Assembly: GCF_029674545.1 (NCBI RefSeq) | Contig: NZ_CP121354.1 | Coordinates: 5,155,001-5,219,000, forward strand | Direction of reading: 5' to 3' | Length of the DNA stretch: 64,000 bases | From: Mesorhizobium sp. WSM4904 | Lineage (GTDB): Bacteria; Pseudomonadota; Alphaproteobacteria; Rhizobiales; Rhizobiaceae | Shown here: in pieces, positions 24,941 to 34,114 of the stretch | Layout of the letters: each line of letters starts with the position of its first letter | How positions within the stretch are numbered: the first letter of the stretch is position 1 | Notes under the pieces: model-generated | Database searches by the model: none | Seen by the model: the letters and a program-made list of their open reading frames with translations, nothing else | What the model was told of the DNA's origin: nothing | Translations under genes and position numbers: made by a program

Positions 24941-27379
24941 ATGCAAGCTCATGCGAGAGCGGTGATTGTCGGCGGAGGCTGCGTCGGGGCAGGCATCCTC
25001 TATGGCTTGGCAAAGCGCGGCTGGACCGACGTGGCGCTGCTCGAGCGCACCCAACTGACCGCAGGCTCGACCTGGCACGCCGCGGGCCTGATCCCCTCCT
25101 ATGCCCGCAACATCAATATCGGGCGGATGATCAAGAAAACCATCGAGATCTACGAAGGGCTGGAGGCCGAGACCGGACAGCCGGTCGGCTGGCACAAATG
25201 CGGCCAGTTGCGCATCGCCAATTCCAGGGACCGGCTCGACGAATTCAAGAGCTATATGAGCGTCGCCGACGTCCAGGGCATGCGTGCGCGATTGCTGACG
25301 CCGGCCGAGGCCAGGGAGCTCTGCCCGCTGCTTCACAACGACCACATGCTCGGCGCGCTTTATCATCCCGATGACGGCCATATCGCGCCGGCCGACGTGA
25401 CCATTGCCATGGCCAAGGGCGCGCGAGACCTGGGTGCCAAGGTCTACTTGAATACCGAGGTGACCGGCTTCAGGCGGGCGCCTAGCGGCGAGTGGCTGGT
25501 TGAGACGAATAAGGGCGACATCACCTGCGAGCACGTCATCTCAGCCACCGGCAATTACGCGCGCCAGACCGGCGCGCTGCTCGGCCTCGAAATCCCGGCG
25601 ATCCCGATCCTGCATCAGTACTGGATCACCGAGGCGGTCCCGGAGATCGTGGAGCGGAAAAGGCAGGGACGGCCGGAGATGCCGATCCTGCGCGACGAAG
25701 GTTTCGAGGGCTATCTGCGCGAAGAAGGCGACGGGCTGATGTTCGGTCCTTACGAGCGCACCGCGAACCTCAAGCTGTTTGCCGAGAACGGCGTCCCCGC
25801 CTGGTTCGGCGCCGATCTGGTCGAAGAAGATTTCGAGGCGGTGTCGTGGAACTGGGAGCAGGCGCTGCAGCTGGTGCCGGCGCTGGGACGCGTGGGCATC
25901 AAGGCCAATGTGCGCGGCCCCTTCCAGATGACGGCGGACGAGCTGCCGCTGATGGGACCGGCCTGGGGCCTGCCCAATGTATGGCTGGCCGAGGGCGTGC
26001 CGGGCGGCATCCTGTGGGGCGGCGCGATCGGCTACTATCTGTCGGAGCGGATCGTCGAGGGCGGCAACAGCCTCGACACGTCCGATCTCGACCCGCGCCG
26101 CTTCGGCGACTACGCCAACAAGGCCTGGACGCGCGAGAAGGTCCGCGAGGCCTGGGGAACGCATGCCGAGCAGAAATATCCGGGGCAGGACATGCCCGCG
26201 GCCCGCCCGCAGAAGACCGCGCCGTCCTATGACCGGCTGACCGAGCTCGGCGCCGTTTGGGGCGTGCTCAACGGCTGGGAAATGCCCAACTGGTTCGCGC
26301 GCGACGGCGTCGAGGCCAAGGACCAGTATAGCTGGCGCTGGACGCCGAAGGGGAACCTCGTCGCCGAGGAAGTGCTGGCGGTGCGCAACGCCGTCGGCCT
26401 GGTCGAGATGACGCCGATGACCAAGTTCGAGGTGTCTGGGCCGAACGCCGCCGCCTGGCTGGACAGGATCCTGGCCAACCGGCTGCCCGCGGTCGGCAAG
26501 GTGACCTTGGCGCACCACCTCACCGCCGGCGGCGGCGTGCAGGCGGAATACATGGTTGCGCGCCTCGGCGAAGAGAGCTTCTACCTGATCTCGACGCCGC
26601 GCGCGGAACGCTGGAATTTCGACGATCTCTCAAGGCTGTTGCCCGCCGACGGCAGAGTATCCTTGAGGAACGTCACCAACGATCGCGGCTGCTTCACCGT
26701 GGTCGGACCGAACGCGCGGGAGGTGCTGCAACCCCTCACCGAGGTCGATCTTTCGAATGCTCAATTCCCATGGTTCGGCGTCAGGACCGGCAGCGTCGCC
26801 CTGGCCAGCGACGTGCGGCTGCTGCGCGTCAACTACGAAGGCGAGCTAGGATGGGAACTCTACCATCCGCTGCCCTACCAGCGGCAATTGCTGGATGCGA
26901 TCCTGAAGGATGGCGAGAAGCACGGCATGCGCCTCGTCGGGCTGCATGCGCTGGAGTCGCTCAGGCTGGAGAAATCCTACCGTGCGATGTACCGCGACAT
27001 GAACCCGGAGCTCAATGCGCTGGAGAGCGGGCTCGAGCGTTTCATCCGCCTGGACAAGGGCGATTTCGTCGGGCGCGAGGCGGTGCTGAAATACAAGGCG
27101 AGGAAGGACCAGCGCCGGTCGGTGACGCTCAAGATCGAAACCGACGGCGCCAGCGCGCTCGCCTCCGAAGGACTCTATGTCAACGGCGAGCTGGTCGGGC
27201 GCATCACGTCGGGCGGATACGGCTATACGCTCGGGCATGACGTGGCGCTGGCCCTCTTGCCGGAGCGTTTTTCCAAACCCGGCACGAAGCTCGACGTCGC
27301 GATCCTGGGAGAATGGAAGAGCGCTGAGGTGATCGCGGATTCGCCTTACGATCCGACGTCGGCCAGGGCGCGGATGTGA
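24941..27379 (+). CDS. FAD-dependent dimethylglycine/sarcosine dehydrogenase-like enzyme
   Basis: An 812-residue two-part enzyme. The N-terminal FAD oxidoreductase has GGGCVG (11-16), and TAGSTWHAAGL places His46 at the site of covalent FAD attachment. The C-terminal half is GcvT-like (NAVGLVEMTPMTKFEVSGPN; NYEGELGWELYHP; GLHALESLRLEKSYR) for tetrahydrofolate. Such enzymes demethylate N-methylated amino acids and pass the one-carbon unit to folate. It overlaps the next gene by one base (TGATG at 27377), so the pair is one operon; the partner suggests the substrate is a betaine or N-methyl proline derivative. Confidence 0.9.
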   Translation: MQAHARAVIVGGGCVGAGILYGLAKRGWTDVALLERTQLTAGSTWHAAGLIPSYARNINIGRMIKKTIEIYEGLEAETGQPVGWHKCGQLRIANSRDRLDEFKSYMSVADVQGMRARLLTPAEARELCPLLHNDHMLGALYHPDDGHIAPADVTIAMAKGARDLGAKVYLNTEVTGFRRAPSGEWLVETNKGDITCEHVISATGNYARQTGALLGLEIPAIPILHQYWITEAVPEIVERKRQGRPEMPILRDEGFEGYLREEGDGLMFGPYERTANLKLFAENGVPAWFGADLVEEDFEAVSWNWEQALQLVPALGRVGIKANVRGPFQMTADELPLMGPAWGLPNVWLAEGVPGGILWGGAIGYYLSERIVEGGNSLDTSDLDPRRFGDYANKAWTREKVREAWGTHAEQKYPGQDMPAARPQKTAPSYDRLTELGAVWGVLNGWEMPNWFARDGVEAKDQYSWRWTPKGNLVAEEVLAVRNAVGLVEMTPMTKFEVSGPNAAAWLDRILANRLPAVGKVTLAHHLTAGGGVQAEYMVARLGEESFYLISTPRAERWNFDDLSRLLPADGRVSLRNVTNDRGCFTVVGPNAREVLQPLTEVDLSNAQFPWFGVRTGSVALASDVRLLRVNYEGELGWELYHPLPYQRQLLDAILKDGEKHGMRLVGLHALESLRLEKSYRAMYRDMNPELNALESGLERFIRLDKGDFVGREAVLKYKARKDQRRSVTLKIETDGASALASEGLYVNGELVGRITSGGYGYTLGHDVALALLPERFSKPGTKLDVAILGEWKSAEVIADSPYDPTSARARM

Positions 27380-28488
27380 TGCGCATCGACCGGATCAACG
27401 TCTACTCGGCGCGGCTGCCGGTGAAGGGCGGCGCCTACCGGATGGCCAGCGCCGACGTCGAGGCGCTGGACTCGACGCTGGTCGAGATCGTGACGGATGA
27501 CGGGCTGGTCGGCTGGGGCGAGACCTGCCCGATCGGCCCGGTCTACCAGCCGCACCATGCGCTGGGCGCCCGCGCGGCGATTGCCGAAATCGCTCCAGGG
27601 CTGGTCGGTGCGGAGATCGCCTCGATCAGGCTGCTGGCCCAACAGATGGACGAGCGGCTCAACGGGCACGGCTATGCCAAGGCCGCCTTCGACATGGCTT
27701 TTCTCGACCTGCTTGGCCAGAAGCTCGGCGTGCCGGTCTCGACGCTGCTCGGCGGCGCGCTCACCGACCGCGTACCGGCCTACTATTCGCTGATCGTCGG
27801 CCCGCCGGATGAGACGGCCAGGATAGCGGCCGACAAGGTGAAAGCCGGCTATCCGCGCCTGCAGGTCAAGATCGGCGGGCGCGACCTGGAAGAGGACGTC
27901 GCCGTCGTGCACAAGGTCTGGGAAGCGGTCGGCCACAAGGCGCGGCTGGCGGTCGACGGCAACCGGGGCCTGACGGTCGCGGCCGCCATCCATCTCGACC
28001 GGCTCTGCCAGGCGATCCCCTTCGTGTTCGAGCAGCCCTGCAACACCATGGACGAGGTCGCGACGCTCAAGGGTCGCGTCACGCATCCGGTCTATCTCGA
28101 CGAAAGCACCGAGGACCAGAACGCGGTGCTGCGAGCAATCTCGCTCGGCATCGCCGACGGCTTCGGCTTCAAGGTGACGCGCCTCGGCGGGCTGACCAAG
28201 ACGACGACGGTGCGCGACCTTTGCGCCATCCGCTCGCTGCCGCACAGCTGCGACGATGCCTGGGGCGGCGACATCATCGCGGCCGCCTGCGTGCATCTTG
28301 CCGCGACCGTCGAGCCGCGGCGCATGGAAGGCGCCTGGATCGCCCAGGAATATATCGACGGACACTTCGACACGAAGAATCCGGTCGTCATCCGCAACGG
28401 GCACATCGCCGTACCGCAACGGCCGGGGCTGGGCGTGAAACCGGAACCCGGCATGTTCGGCAATCCGGTGGCGAGATACGGGTCCTGA
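27379..28488 (+). CDS. enolase-superfamily racemase/dehydratase (proline-betaine type)
   Basis: A 370-residue mandelate-racemase-group protein. Metal and base residues are visible: LQVKIGG (first Lys), LAVDGNRG (Asp), VFEQPC (Glu), YLDEST (Asp-Glu) and FGFKVTRLGG (second Lys), a Lys-Lys dyad. Together with the DMGDH-like partner this fits the cis-3-hydroxyproline dehydratase / hydroxyproline-betaine epimerase families. Substrate remains to be shown. The start ATG at 27379 shares its A with the stop of the upstream gene. GTG at 27376 is the alternative. Confidence 0.85.
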   Translation: MRIDRINVYSARLPVKGGAYRMASADVEALDSTLVEIVTDDGLVGWGETCPIGPVYQPHHALGARAAIAEIAPGLVGAEIASIRLLAQQMDERLNGHGYAKAAFDMAFLDLLGQKLGVPVSTLLGGALTDRVPAYYSLIVGPPDETARIAADKVKAGYPRLQVKIGGRDLEEDVAVVHKVWEAVGHKARLAVDGNRGLTVAAAIHLDRLCQAIPFVFEQPCNTMDEVATLKGRVTHPVYLDESTEDQNAVLRAISLGIADGFGFKVTRLGGLTKTTTVRDLCAIRSLPHSCDDAWGGDIIAAACVHLAATVEPRRMEGAWIAQEYIDGHFDTKNPVVIRNGHIAVPQRPGLGVKPEPGMFGNPVARYGS

Positions 28489-28596
28489 CCGATATGCCGG
28501 CCAACCCGGTCCAACCCGTGCCGCCGATCACTTCTCGAACAGCGCGGATCGTTCCGCCTCGCCCTGCGTTGAAGACGACGCACGGAGGAAAAGGCG

Positions 28597-28920
28597 ATGA
28601 ACGACGATCGGACCGAGAAGATCAGGCAGCGTGCCTATGAGATCTGGCAGCGCGAAGGCGGCATCCATGGCGACCACGAGCGCCACTGGCACCAGGCCGA
28701 GATGGAGATCGACCGCGAGGCCGCCCTGCCGCTCACGGCGGACGATGCGCTGCCTGAAACGCGCGAGGTCGACAGCTCGGATGTGCTGACGGTGGAGTCG
28801 CTTGCGATGCGTACCGGAATCAGCAGCGGAGAGGCGCAGGAATTGCTCGACAGGCTGGGCAACGACCGCGCCGCGATCGAACAGGCGGCGCGAGCGATCC
28901 AGGCTCGGAAAGGGCTATAA
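28597..28920 (+). CDS. DUF2934 protein with C-terminal UBA-like helices
   Basis: A 107-residue protein. The N-terminal IRQRAYEIWQREGGIHGDHE followed by WHQAEMEID is the DUF2934 motif. The C-terminal half (SLAMRTGISSGEAQELLDRL..AAIEQAARAI) is a helical unit like that of the 22411 gene. It has an AGGAAAAGG ribosome-binding region. The stop TAA coincides with the start of a degenerate dual-hairpin repeat, the same arrangement as at 22575. Confidence 0.8.
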   Translation: MNDDRTEKIRQRAYEIWQREGGIHGDHERHWHQAEMEIDREAALPLTADDALPETREVDSSDVLTVESLAMRTGISSGEAQELLDRLGNDRAAIEQAARAIQARKGL

Positions 28921-28982
28921 AGCCCGTCGCGATCTTTCGGATCCGCTGCATACGCTTGATCTCGCGCATGTCTTCGCAAGAG
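28915..28982 (+). repeat. dual-hairpin intergenic element, degenerate copy
   Basis: CTATAAAGCCCGTCGCGATC...TACGCTTGATCTCGCGCATG keeps the layout of the family but hairpin 1 is weakened and hairpin 2 is truncated after CATGTCTTCGC. The stop codon of the DUF2934 gene lies inside its first bases. Confidence 0.6.
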
Positions 28983-29066
28983 AGCGTCGTTTGGAAAACC
29001 GCTTGTTTGTGACACGCTCCTCGATTGTACTTTCCAGAACGGAACCTTGTTTGAGGAGGCAAGGCG

Positions 29067-30005
29067 ATGAACTGGAAAGCGGCGGCAGTTTCCTGTCTGG
29101 CTAGCTTGACGATGTACGGCCACGCGCTGGCCTGGGGCCAGGAAGGCCATGCGGTGATCGCCGAGATCGCGCAGCACAGGCTGAGCCAAGGCGCCTATGA
29201 CGTGATCGAGCAGCTCTTGCGTTCGCATCTCAAGCTCGAGCCGCCGGCGACGGTCTCGCTGGCCTCGGTCGCGAGCTGGCCCGACGACTATCGCGCCGAG
29301 AACCACAAGGAGACGTCGAACTGGCATTTCGTCGACATCCCGCTGGCGTCGAAGCCGGGCGACGCGAGCGCCAGCACCACCGCCTATGACCCGGCGCGCG
29401 ACTGCAAGGACGACGCGACCTTCGGCTTCTGCCTGATGAAGGCACTGCCGGCGCAGGAAAAAATCCTCGCCGATCCGAAGAAGAGCGACGAGGAGCGCTG
29501 GAAGGCGCTCGCCTTCGTCATCCATCTGGTCGGCGACCTGTCGCAGCCGCTGCATTGCGTCGAGCGCCTGGACGGCAACCAGGGCGATCAGGGCGGCAAC
29601 ACGCTGACCGTGACCTTCAACGTCTCGCGGCCGAAGCCGGACGGCTCCACCTATCGCGACCTAACCACCTTCCACGCGGTGTGGGATTCGAGCCTGATCC
29701 TGTTCAAATACTATGACTGGGGCAAGGTCGCGCTCGACCTCGAGACCGATGTCATCCCAAATCTCGCGCCATTGCCGGCAGCCGACCAGACGCCGGAGAA
29801 ATGGCTGGCCGCGTGCCATGGAATTGCCGAGGACGCCTATCGCGCGCTGCCCAAGGGCACGTCGATCAAGTCGGACAACCCGCATGCGGTGATCCTCGAC
29901 CAGGCCTATTTCGACAAATTCTCGCCGGTCGCCATCCGGCAGCTCGCGCTCGGCGGTCTGCATCTGGCTGCCGTGCTCAATGAGACGCTGGCGGTGGACA
30001 AGTAG
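29067..30005 (+). CDS. S1/P1 nuclease family protein
   Basis: A 312-residue secreted zinc nuclease. The signal peptide ends at ALA-W, giving the mature N-terminal Trp23 that coordinates zinc. Other ligands are visible in WGQEGH, SWPDD, WHFVD and VIHLVGDLSQPLH. These enzymes cleave single-stranded nucleic acids and mononucleotide 3'-phosphates in the periplasm or medium. Length is typical. Preceded by TTTGAGGAGGCAAGG. A monocistronic unit; the AraC gene downstream is convergent. Confidence 0.9.
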   Translation: MNWKAAAVSCLASLTMYGHALAWGQEGHAVIAEIAQHRLSQGAYDVIEQLLRSHLKLEPPATVSLASVASWPDDYRAENHKETSNWHFVDIPLASKPGDASASTTAYDPARDCKDDATFGFCLMKALPAQEKILADPKKSDEERWKALAFVIHLVGDLSQPLHCVERLDGNQGDQGGNTLTVTFNVSRPKPDGSTYRDLTTFHAVWDSSLILFKYYDWGKVALDLETDVIPNLAPLPAADQTPEKWLAACHGIAEDAYRALPKGTSIKSDNPHAVILDQAYFDKFSPVAIRQLALGGLHLAAVLNETLAVDK

Positions 30006-30091
30006 GCAACTGCGCGCACGGATCCTGGCGGTAGGCAAATACGCCGATGCTCGGCATCGGACGAAGAATGCGGCAACGAACCGCCATGTCT

Positions 30092-31057
30092 TCAGCCGCT
30101 GCCGGCCTTCTCGGTCAAGGCACGCACTTCCGTAGGCGTCACGCCGTAGCGCAGCCGGAACTGCCGATAGAAGGTGGACGGCTCGTTGAAGCCGACCTCA
30201 AAGGCGATGTCGGCGATGCGCCGCAGCAGCTGTCGGCGATCGGTGAGGCAGCTATGGACATAGGCGAGCCGCTCCCCGTTGACATAGTCGGAAAAGCTTG
30301 TGCCTTCCCCGGCAAAGAGCTGGCGGACATAGCGCTCGCTGATGCCGAACTTGCGCGATACCTGCCCGGCGCCGAGCCCGGGATCGGTGAGATTTCGGGC
30401 AATGTGCTGCTTGATGGCCGCAAGCCTCGCCGCGCGGACGCCGGGTGGATGCGCATGGACCTCCATGCCACCGAAGGAAACGGCAAGAAGATCAGTGATA
30501 TGGCGGGAAGCAAGAGCCGCGAGCGTCTCGGGCTCCTCCATGTGCAGCAGTGACCAGAGGTAATCGAACAGCAGCCGGTGGGCCGGGAGCGTGCGGCCGA
30601 GACTGTCGGGACGCACATCGTCGAGGTTCTTCACCAGCGGGGCCAGCAGCGAGCGCTTGAACTGGAGCGCCATGGTCCATTGCGAATCCTCGCTGACGAC
30701 CGAGTAGCGGCGGTCCAACGGGAAGATGGCGGCGGTGCCGGGATCGGTGCTGAAGTCGCCGCGCCCAGGCATGGTGAAGCGGTAGCCGCCCTTGTTCCAG
30801 GATAGGATGATATCGTCGTTGCCGTCGGCCATCAGGGCGCTGTTGCGCTCCCAGACCATGGGAGAGACCGTGCCCTTGGTGAGATTCATCTCAGGCAGGA
30901 TCAGGGTGCGGGCAGAGAATTTGAGAGGCGTGTCGGCGCGCGGCGTGATGTCCAACCGCATCTGGATGCGGCCGTAGAAATCGCGGATGAACTCGTCCCG
31001 GTGATCTTCGGGGATGTCGTCCGCCGAGAATGTGGCCACTAGATCAGCGCTCGGCAT
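30092..31057 (-). CDS. AraC-family transcriptional regulator
   Basis: A 321-residue regulator with a C-terminal AraC HTH pair (about 215-315: AIKQHIARNLTDPGLGAGQV, KFGISERYVRQLFAGEG, IADIAFEVGFNEPSTFYRQF). The N-terminal AraC-binding-like domain covers ~30-190. It is divergent from the porin gene at 31460, with 400 bases of palindrome-rich DNA between, so the porin is a possible target. Signal unknown. Confidence 0.9.
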   Translation of the reverse strand: MPSADLVATFSADDIPEDHRDEFIRDFYGRIQMRLDITPRADTPLKFSARTLILPEMNLTKGTVSPMVWERNSALMADGNDDIILSWNKGGYRFTMPGRGDFSTDPGTAAIFPLDRRYSVVSEDSQWTMALQFKRSLLAPLVKNLDDVRPDSLGRTLPAHRLLFDYLWSLLHMEEPETLAALASRHITDLLAVSFGGMEVHAHPPGVRAARLAAIKQHIARNLTDPGLGAGQVSRKFGISERYVRQLFAGEGTSFSDYVNGERLAYVHSCLTDRRQLLRRIADIAFEVGFNEPSTFYRQFRLRYGVTPTEVRALTEKAGSG

Positions 31058-31459
31058 CGTGCTCCCTGTCGAAGAACGCCTGGAGTCGGCCGGCGCCTGC
31101 CTGCAATTGGCATTTGCCTGTCCGCTGGCGCTTGAGAAACCTCATTTCCGCCTTGGTTCGATCCCGTTCCAAAATGGTGTCTCAGCTTTCTGAAAATGAG
31201 TTAGGTGTGACAAATTTGCAAGACTGAAATTCTGGAACAACAACTGTTCCGTTATTGCAATTTTGACTTCCGTATTCGCCACACGCACCCGGATTTTCTC
31301 TGCTAGCGGTGCGTCGAAGGGGCGGTACTCGATTTTCATGTCCGCAATGAGCGGACATGTCTTCGCAAATTGACTGACGTCCCGGAGGCCCGCTCACGCA
31401 TGAGCGGGAAGAAATGCGGACGGAATTTTGAACTGGCAATCCAACGAGGAAAGTATCCG
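31058..31459. other. palindrome-rich region between AraC and porin genes
   Basis: Contains GGAACA-N5-TGTTCC at 31234-31250, a perfect hairpin at 31337-31359 and a second one, CCCGCTC-ACGCAT-GAGCGGG, near 31390-31410, 50 bases before the porin start. A 65-codon minus-strand frame (31142-31339) has no recognisable features and is not called. Confidence 0.5.
31337..31359. promoter_or_regulatory. perfect palindrome upstream of porin gene
   Basis: CATGTCCGC-AATGA-GCGGACATG has nine-base arms with no mismatch and a five-base loop. It could be a DNA operator for the divergent AraC protein or an RNA hairpin in the porin leader. Confidence 0.5.
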
Positions 31460-32185
31460 ATGAAGATCATACCTGTGTCCATGGCCGCCATGGCGATCGC
31501 TCTTGCCGCCGGCAGGGCTTTCGCGGCCGATGCGATCGCCCTCGAGGCGGCCCCAGTGCCACCGGCGGAGGAAAGTTTCGACTGGACGGGACCCTATTTC
31601 GGCGGCTTCGGCTCGTTTGCCGTGGGTGACATGAAACTTGCTTCGCGGCAGATCTTTGCCGACGGGAACCCGCCGCCGATCAACGGCGCGTTCGAGATTT
31701 CCGCGAGCGGCTTCCTCGGCGGCGTCCAGGCCGGCTACGACTGGCAGTTTGCCGACCGATGGGTGGTCGGTGCGGTGGCAGACATCGCCGCATCCAGCTA
31801 CGGCGCTTCGGTGACGGCCTCGGTGGACGGTACCGAGATCTTCAATGGCGAAGTGGACGTCAAGTATCTCGGCACCGTGCGCGCACGGCTGGGGCACGCC
31901 TGGGACCGCACGCTCATCTACGGCCATGGCGGCCTTGCCTTCGGCAAGACGGAGCAGACGCTGACCGTTGGCGGCACGACCGTCTTCAACGAGGAGCAGA
32001 CGCGCGCCGGCTGGACGATCGGCGCAGGCCTCGAACACGCCATCACCGATCGCGTTTCCTTCGGCACCGAGTACGCCTATGTGGACCTTGGCTCGAAGCA
32101 GATACTCGACAATGGCGAGGGGCTGACGATCAAGGACGACGTGGCTTTCCACACGCTGAAGGCCTTCGTGAATTTCCGTTTCTAG
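31460..32185 (+). CDS. Omp25/31-type outer-membrane beta-barrel protein
   Basis: A 241-residue outer-membrane protein with signal peptide (MAAMAIALAAGRAFA, cleaved before ADAI). The mature N-terminus has FDWTGPYFGGFGSF and the barrel strands run to the terminal aromatic FVNFRF, a typical outer-membrane insertion end. Strands GFLGGVQAGYDWQF, YLGTVRARLGHAW and YGHGGLAFG match the Omp31/opacity family of Rhizobiales. ATG at 31460 is chosen for its signal peptide and the GAGGAAAG site. Confidence 0.85.
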   Translation: MKIIPVSMAAMAIALAAGRAFAADAIALEAAPVPPAEESFDWTGPYFGGFGSFAVGDMKLASRQIFADGNPPPINGAFEISASGFLGGVQAGYDWQFADRWVVGAVADIAASSYGASVTASVDGTEIFNGEVDVKYLGTVRARLGHAWDRTLIYGHGGLAFGKTEQTLTVGGTTVFNEEQTRAGWTIGAGLEHAITDRVSFGTEYAYVDLGSKQILDNGEGLTIKDDVAFHTLKAFVNFRF

Positions 32186-32312
32186 TGGAATGATTTGACG
32201 AGGCGCTAGCGCCGTTCCAGGAAAAGCGCGCGACGGGTCTCCGTCCGGAAATGCGTAAGAACAAATGCTCGGAGCGGGTCGGCTAAACCGTCGAACTGGA
32301 CCGCTCCGAGGG

Positions 32313-33524
32313 TCACCGACGCACGGCCGCAACCAGGCAGATACAGAGCCCCACATTGAGCGTTGCGGCCAACGCGAGCGTCATCAGAACGAGATTCCCG
32401 CCGCCCGCGCCCAAGAGGAGCGCCCCGACCGAGGGCGCCGCCGCCTGGACGATAAGGCTGGGCGTTGACAGCCTGCCCATGAGCGCTGCGTATTGCTGCG
32501 GGTCGAACAGCACCAGCGGCAGGGCACCGCGAGCGATCGTATGGATGCCATTGCCGGCGCCATAGAGGATCAACGCCAGCGCAATGAAGGCTTGGCTGGT
32601 AAAGAGCAACCAGACCCCGGCGGCCAGCAGCGATACCGATGTCAGCATCGTCCAGATCGGATGGTGCCGGTTGCGGCCGATCAGCATTTCGGCCACGCGC
32701 GCGCCGACCTGCGAAGGGCCGACCAGGGCGCCCAGCCCGACCGCGACAGCCAGGCTGACGCCGCGCAGCTGCAGAAGGGTGAGAAGGTGGACGGAGAGCA
32801 TCGACGCGATCAGCGCCGATACCGTCTGGATCGAGGCAAGGAGGATGAAGCGTATCCTCGCCCGGCCCGCGGCATGCGCCTGTCCGCGTTCGCTCCTTGC
32901 CGGCGCGGGCGCCGCGCCCGGAGGCGGCGGTATCACCCGGAGGTGAAGCGGCAGGCAGATCAACAGGTGGATCGCCGCGTAGCAAAGACAGGCGATGCGC
33001 CAACCTTCATGCTCGACGAGGAAGGCGCTGAGCGGCCAGCAAACCGTGCTGGCGAAGCCGCCGAAAAGCGTCAGGTTGGTGATCGCGCCGCGCGCCCCTT
33101 GTCCATAGAGGCGGCCGAGTGTGGCGAAGCCGGCATCGTAAAGGCCGCTCGACATGCCTAATCCCATAAGCAGCCAGGCAAGCAGGTAGAGCGGATAGGC
33201 GTTGGCCGCCGCCATCAGCAGGTGAGCGGCGGCCAAAAGCATCGAACTCGCGGCGAGCACCGGCCGGCCGCCATGGCGCTGGATCAGCCGCCCGGTGACG
33301 GGCGACACCAGCCCGGCAAGCAAGAGCCCGCAAGAGAGTCCGGCAACGACCGAGGCCAGCGACCAGCCGGTATCGGCGGCGATCGGCGCGGCGAGCACGG
33401 CGGGCAGATAGTAGGACGATCCCCAGGCGAGGATCTGCGTGATGCCGAGCGCCGAGACGAGGACGTGGCGGCTGCGGGCGGCCGGCGCTGCGACTTCCGC
33501 CTTCACGAAACGCTCAAAGCCCAT
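32313..33524 (-). CDS. MFS transporter (12 TM)
   Basis: A 403-residue major facilitator protein with about twelve hydrophobic segments. The conserved loop 2-3 motif appears as GRLIQRHGGRP (about 78-88), and GLYDAGFATLGRLYGQGARG follows. The N-terminal half is shorter in the linker than in sugar transporters; the linker VIPPPPGAAPAP is Pro-rich. Substrate unknown; drug or small-metabolite export is possible. Divergent from the GNAT gene, start codons 28 bases apart. Confidence 0.85.
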   Translation of the reverse strand: MGFERFVKAEVAAPAARSRHVLVSALGITQILAWGSSYYLPAVLAAPIAADTGWSLASVVAGLSCGLLLAGLVSPVTGRLIQRHGGRPVLAASSMLLAAAHLLMAAANAYPLYLLAWLLMGLGMSSGLYDAGFATLGRLYGQGARGAITNLTLFGGFASTVCWPLSAFLVEHEGWRIACLCYAAIHLLICLPLHLRVIPPPPGAAPAPARSERGQAHAAGRARIRFILLASIQTVSALIASMLSVHLLTLLQLRGVSLAVAVGLGALVGPSQVGARVAEMLIGRNRHHPIWTMLTSVSLLAAGVWLLFTSQAFIALALILYGAGNGIHTIARGALPLVLFDPQQYAALMGRLSTPSLIVQAAAPSVGALLLGAGGGNLVLMTLALAATLNVGLCICLVAAVRR

Positions 33525-33552
33525 TATCTGTCATGCCTAAAAGGGGCAGCGT

Positions 33553-34071
33553 ATGCGCATCGCGGTGATCGACGAGACCGAGGCAACGGCTCAACTCGGC
33601 GCTCTTGCCGAGATCTTGATGCAGACCATCGAGGACGGCGCGCTGGTCGGCTTCGTACTGCCGTTCGGCGCCGAGCAGGCGCAGGCTTATTGGCGGGGCC
33701 TCTTCGGCTCCCTGGCGGACGGAGACCGCCTGCTCATCTGCGCCTATGTCGATGACAAGCTGGTCGGCACCGTCCAGCTCTATTTGTCGCCGGAACCGAA
33801 CGCCCTGCACCGGGCGGAAGTCTACAAGCTTCTCGTGCACCGGGGCTTCCAGCGGCAAGGGATCGGTTCGGCGCTCATGGCATTCATCGAAGACGAGGCA
33901 AGGAAGAGAAAGCGCTCCCTGCTCCTTCTCGACACCGCCGAGGGCGGAGCAAGCGAGCGGCTCTATCGGCGCATGAACTGGCGGGAAGTCGGTGTCGTGC
34001 CGCATCACTTCGTCGATCCGTTCGGCAAACCACGAGCCTCGATCTACTTCATGAAGCATCTGCAGCCCTAA
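33553..34071 (+). CDS. GNAT-family N-acetyltransferase
   Basis: A 172-residue acetyltransferase: acetyl-CoA pyrophosphate loop HRGFQRQGIGSALM (about 93-106, R-x-x-x-x-Q-G-I-G) and strand LLLLDTAEGGASERLYRR. A single GNAT domain, cytoplasmic. Adjacent to and divergent from an MFS transporter, which often pairs with acetyltransferases in detoxification, though no substrate can be named. Confidence 0.85.
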   Translation: MRIAVIDETEATAQLGALAEILMQTIEDGALVGFVLPFGAEQAQAYWRGLFGSLADGDRLLICAYVDDKLVGTVQLYLSPEPNALHRAEVYKLLVHRGFQRQGIGSALMAFIEDEARKRKRSLLLLDTAEGGASERLYRRMNWREVGVVPHHFVDPFGKPRASIYFMKHLQP

Positions 34072-34078
34072 GTTTGTT

Positions 34079-34114
34079 CCATGCACGTCGTCTTCCCAAG
34101 GGCGACATGCATTA
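34079..34114. repeat. fragment of dual-hairpin element (hairpin 2 only)
   Basis: CCATGCACGTCGTCTTCCCAA followed by GGGCGACATGCATTAGG: the CATGC-GTCG / CGACATGC stem of the family without hairpin 1. It lies between convergent genes (GNAT and arsC). Confidence 0.5.

Noticed and set aside
31142-31339. 65-codon minus-strand frame between AraC and porin genes
   Set aside because: No ribosome-binding site, no motif, and it crosses regulatory palindromes.
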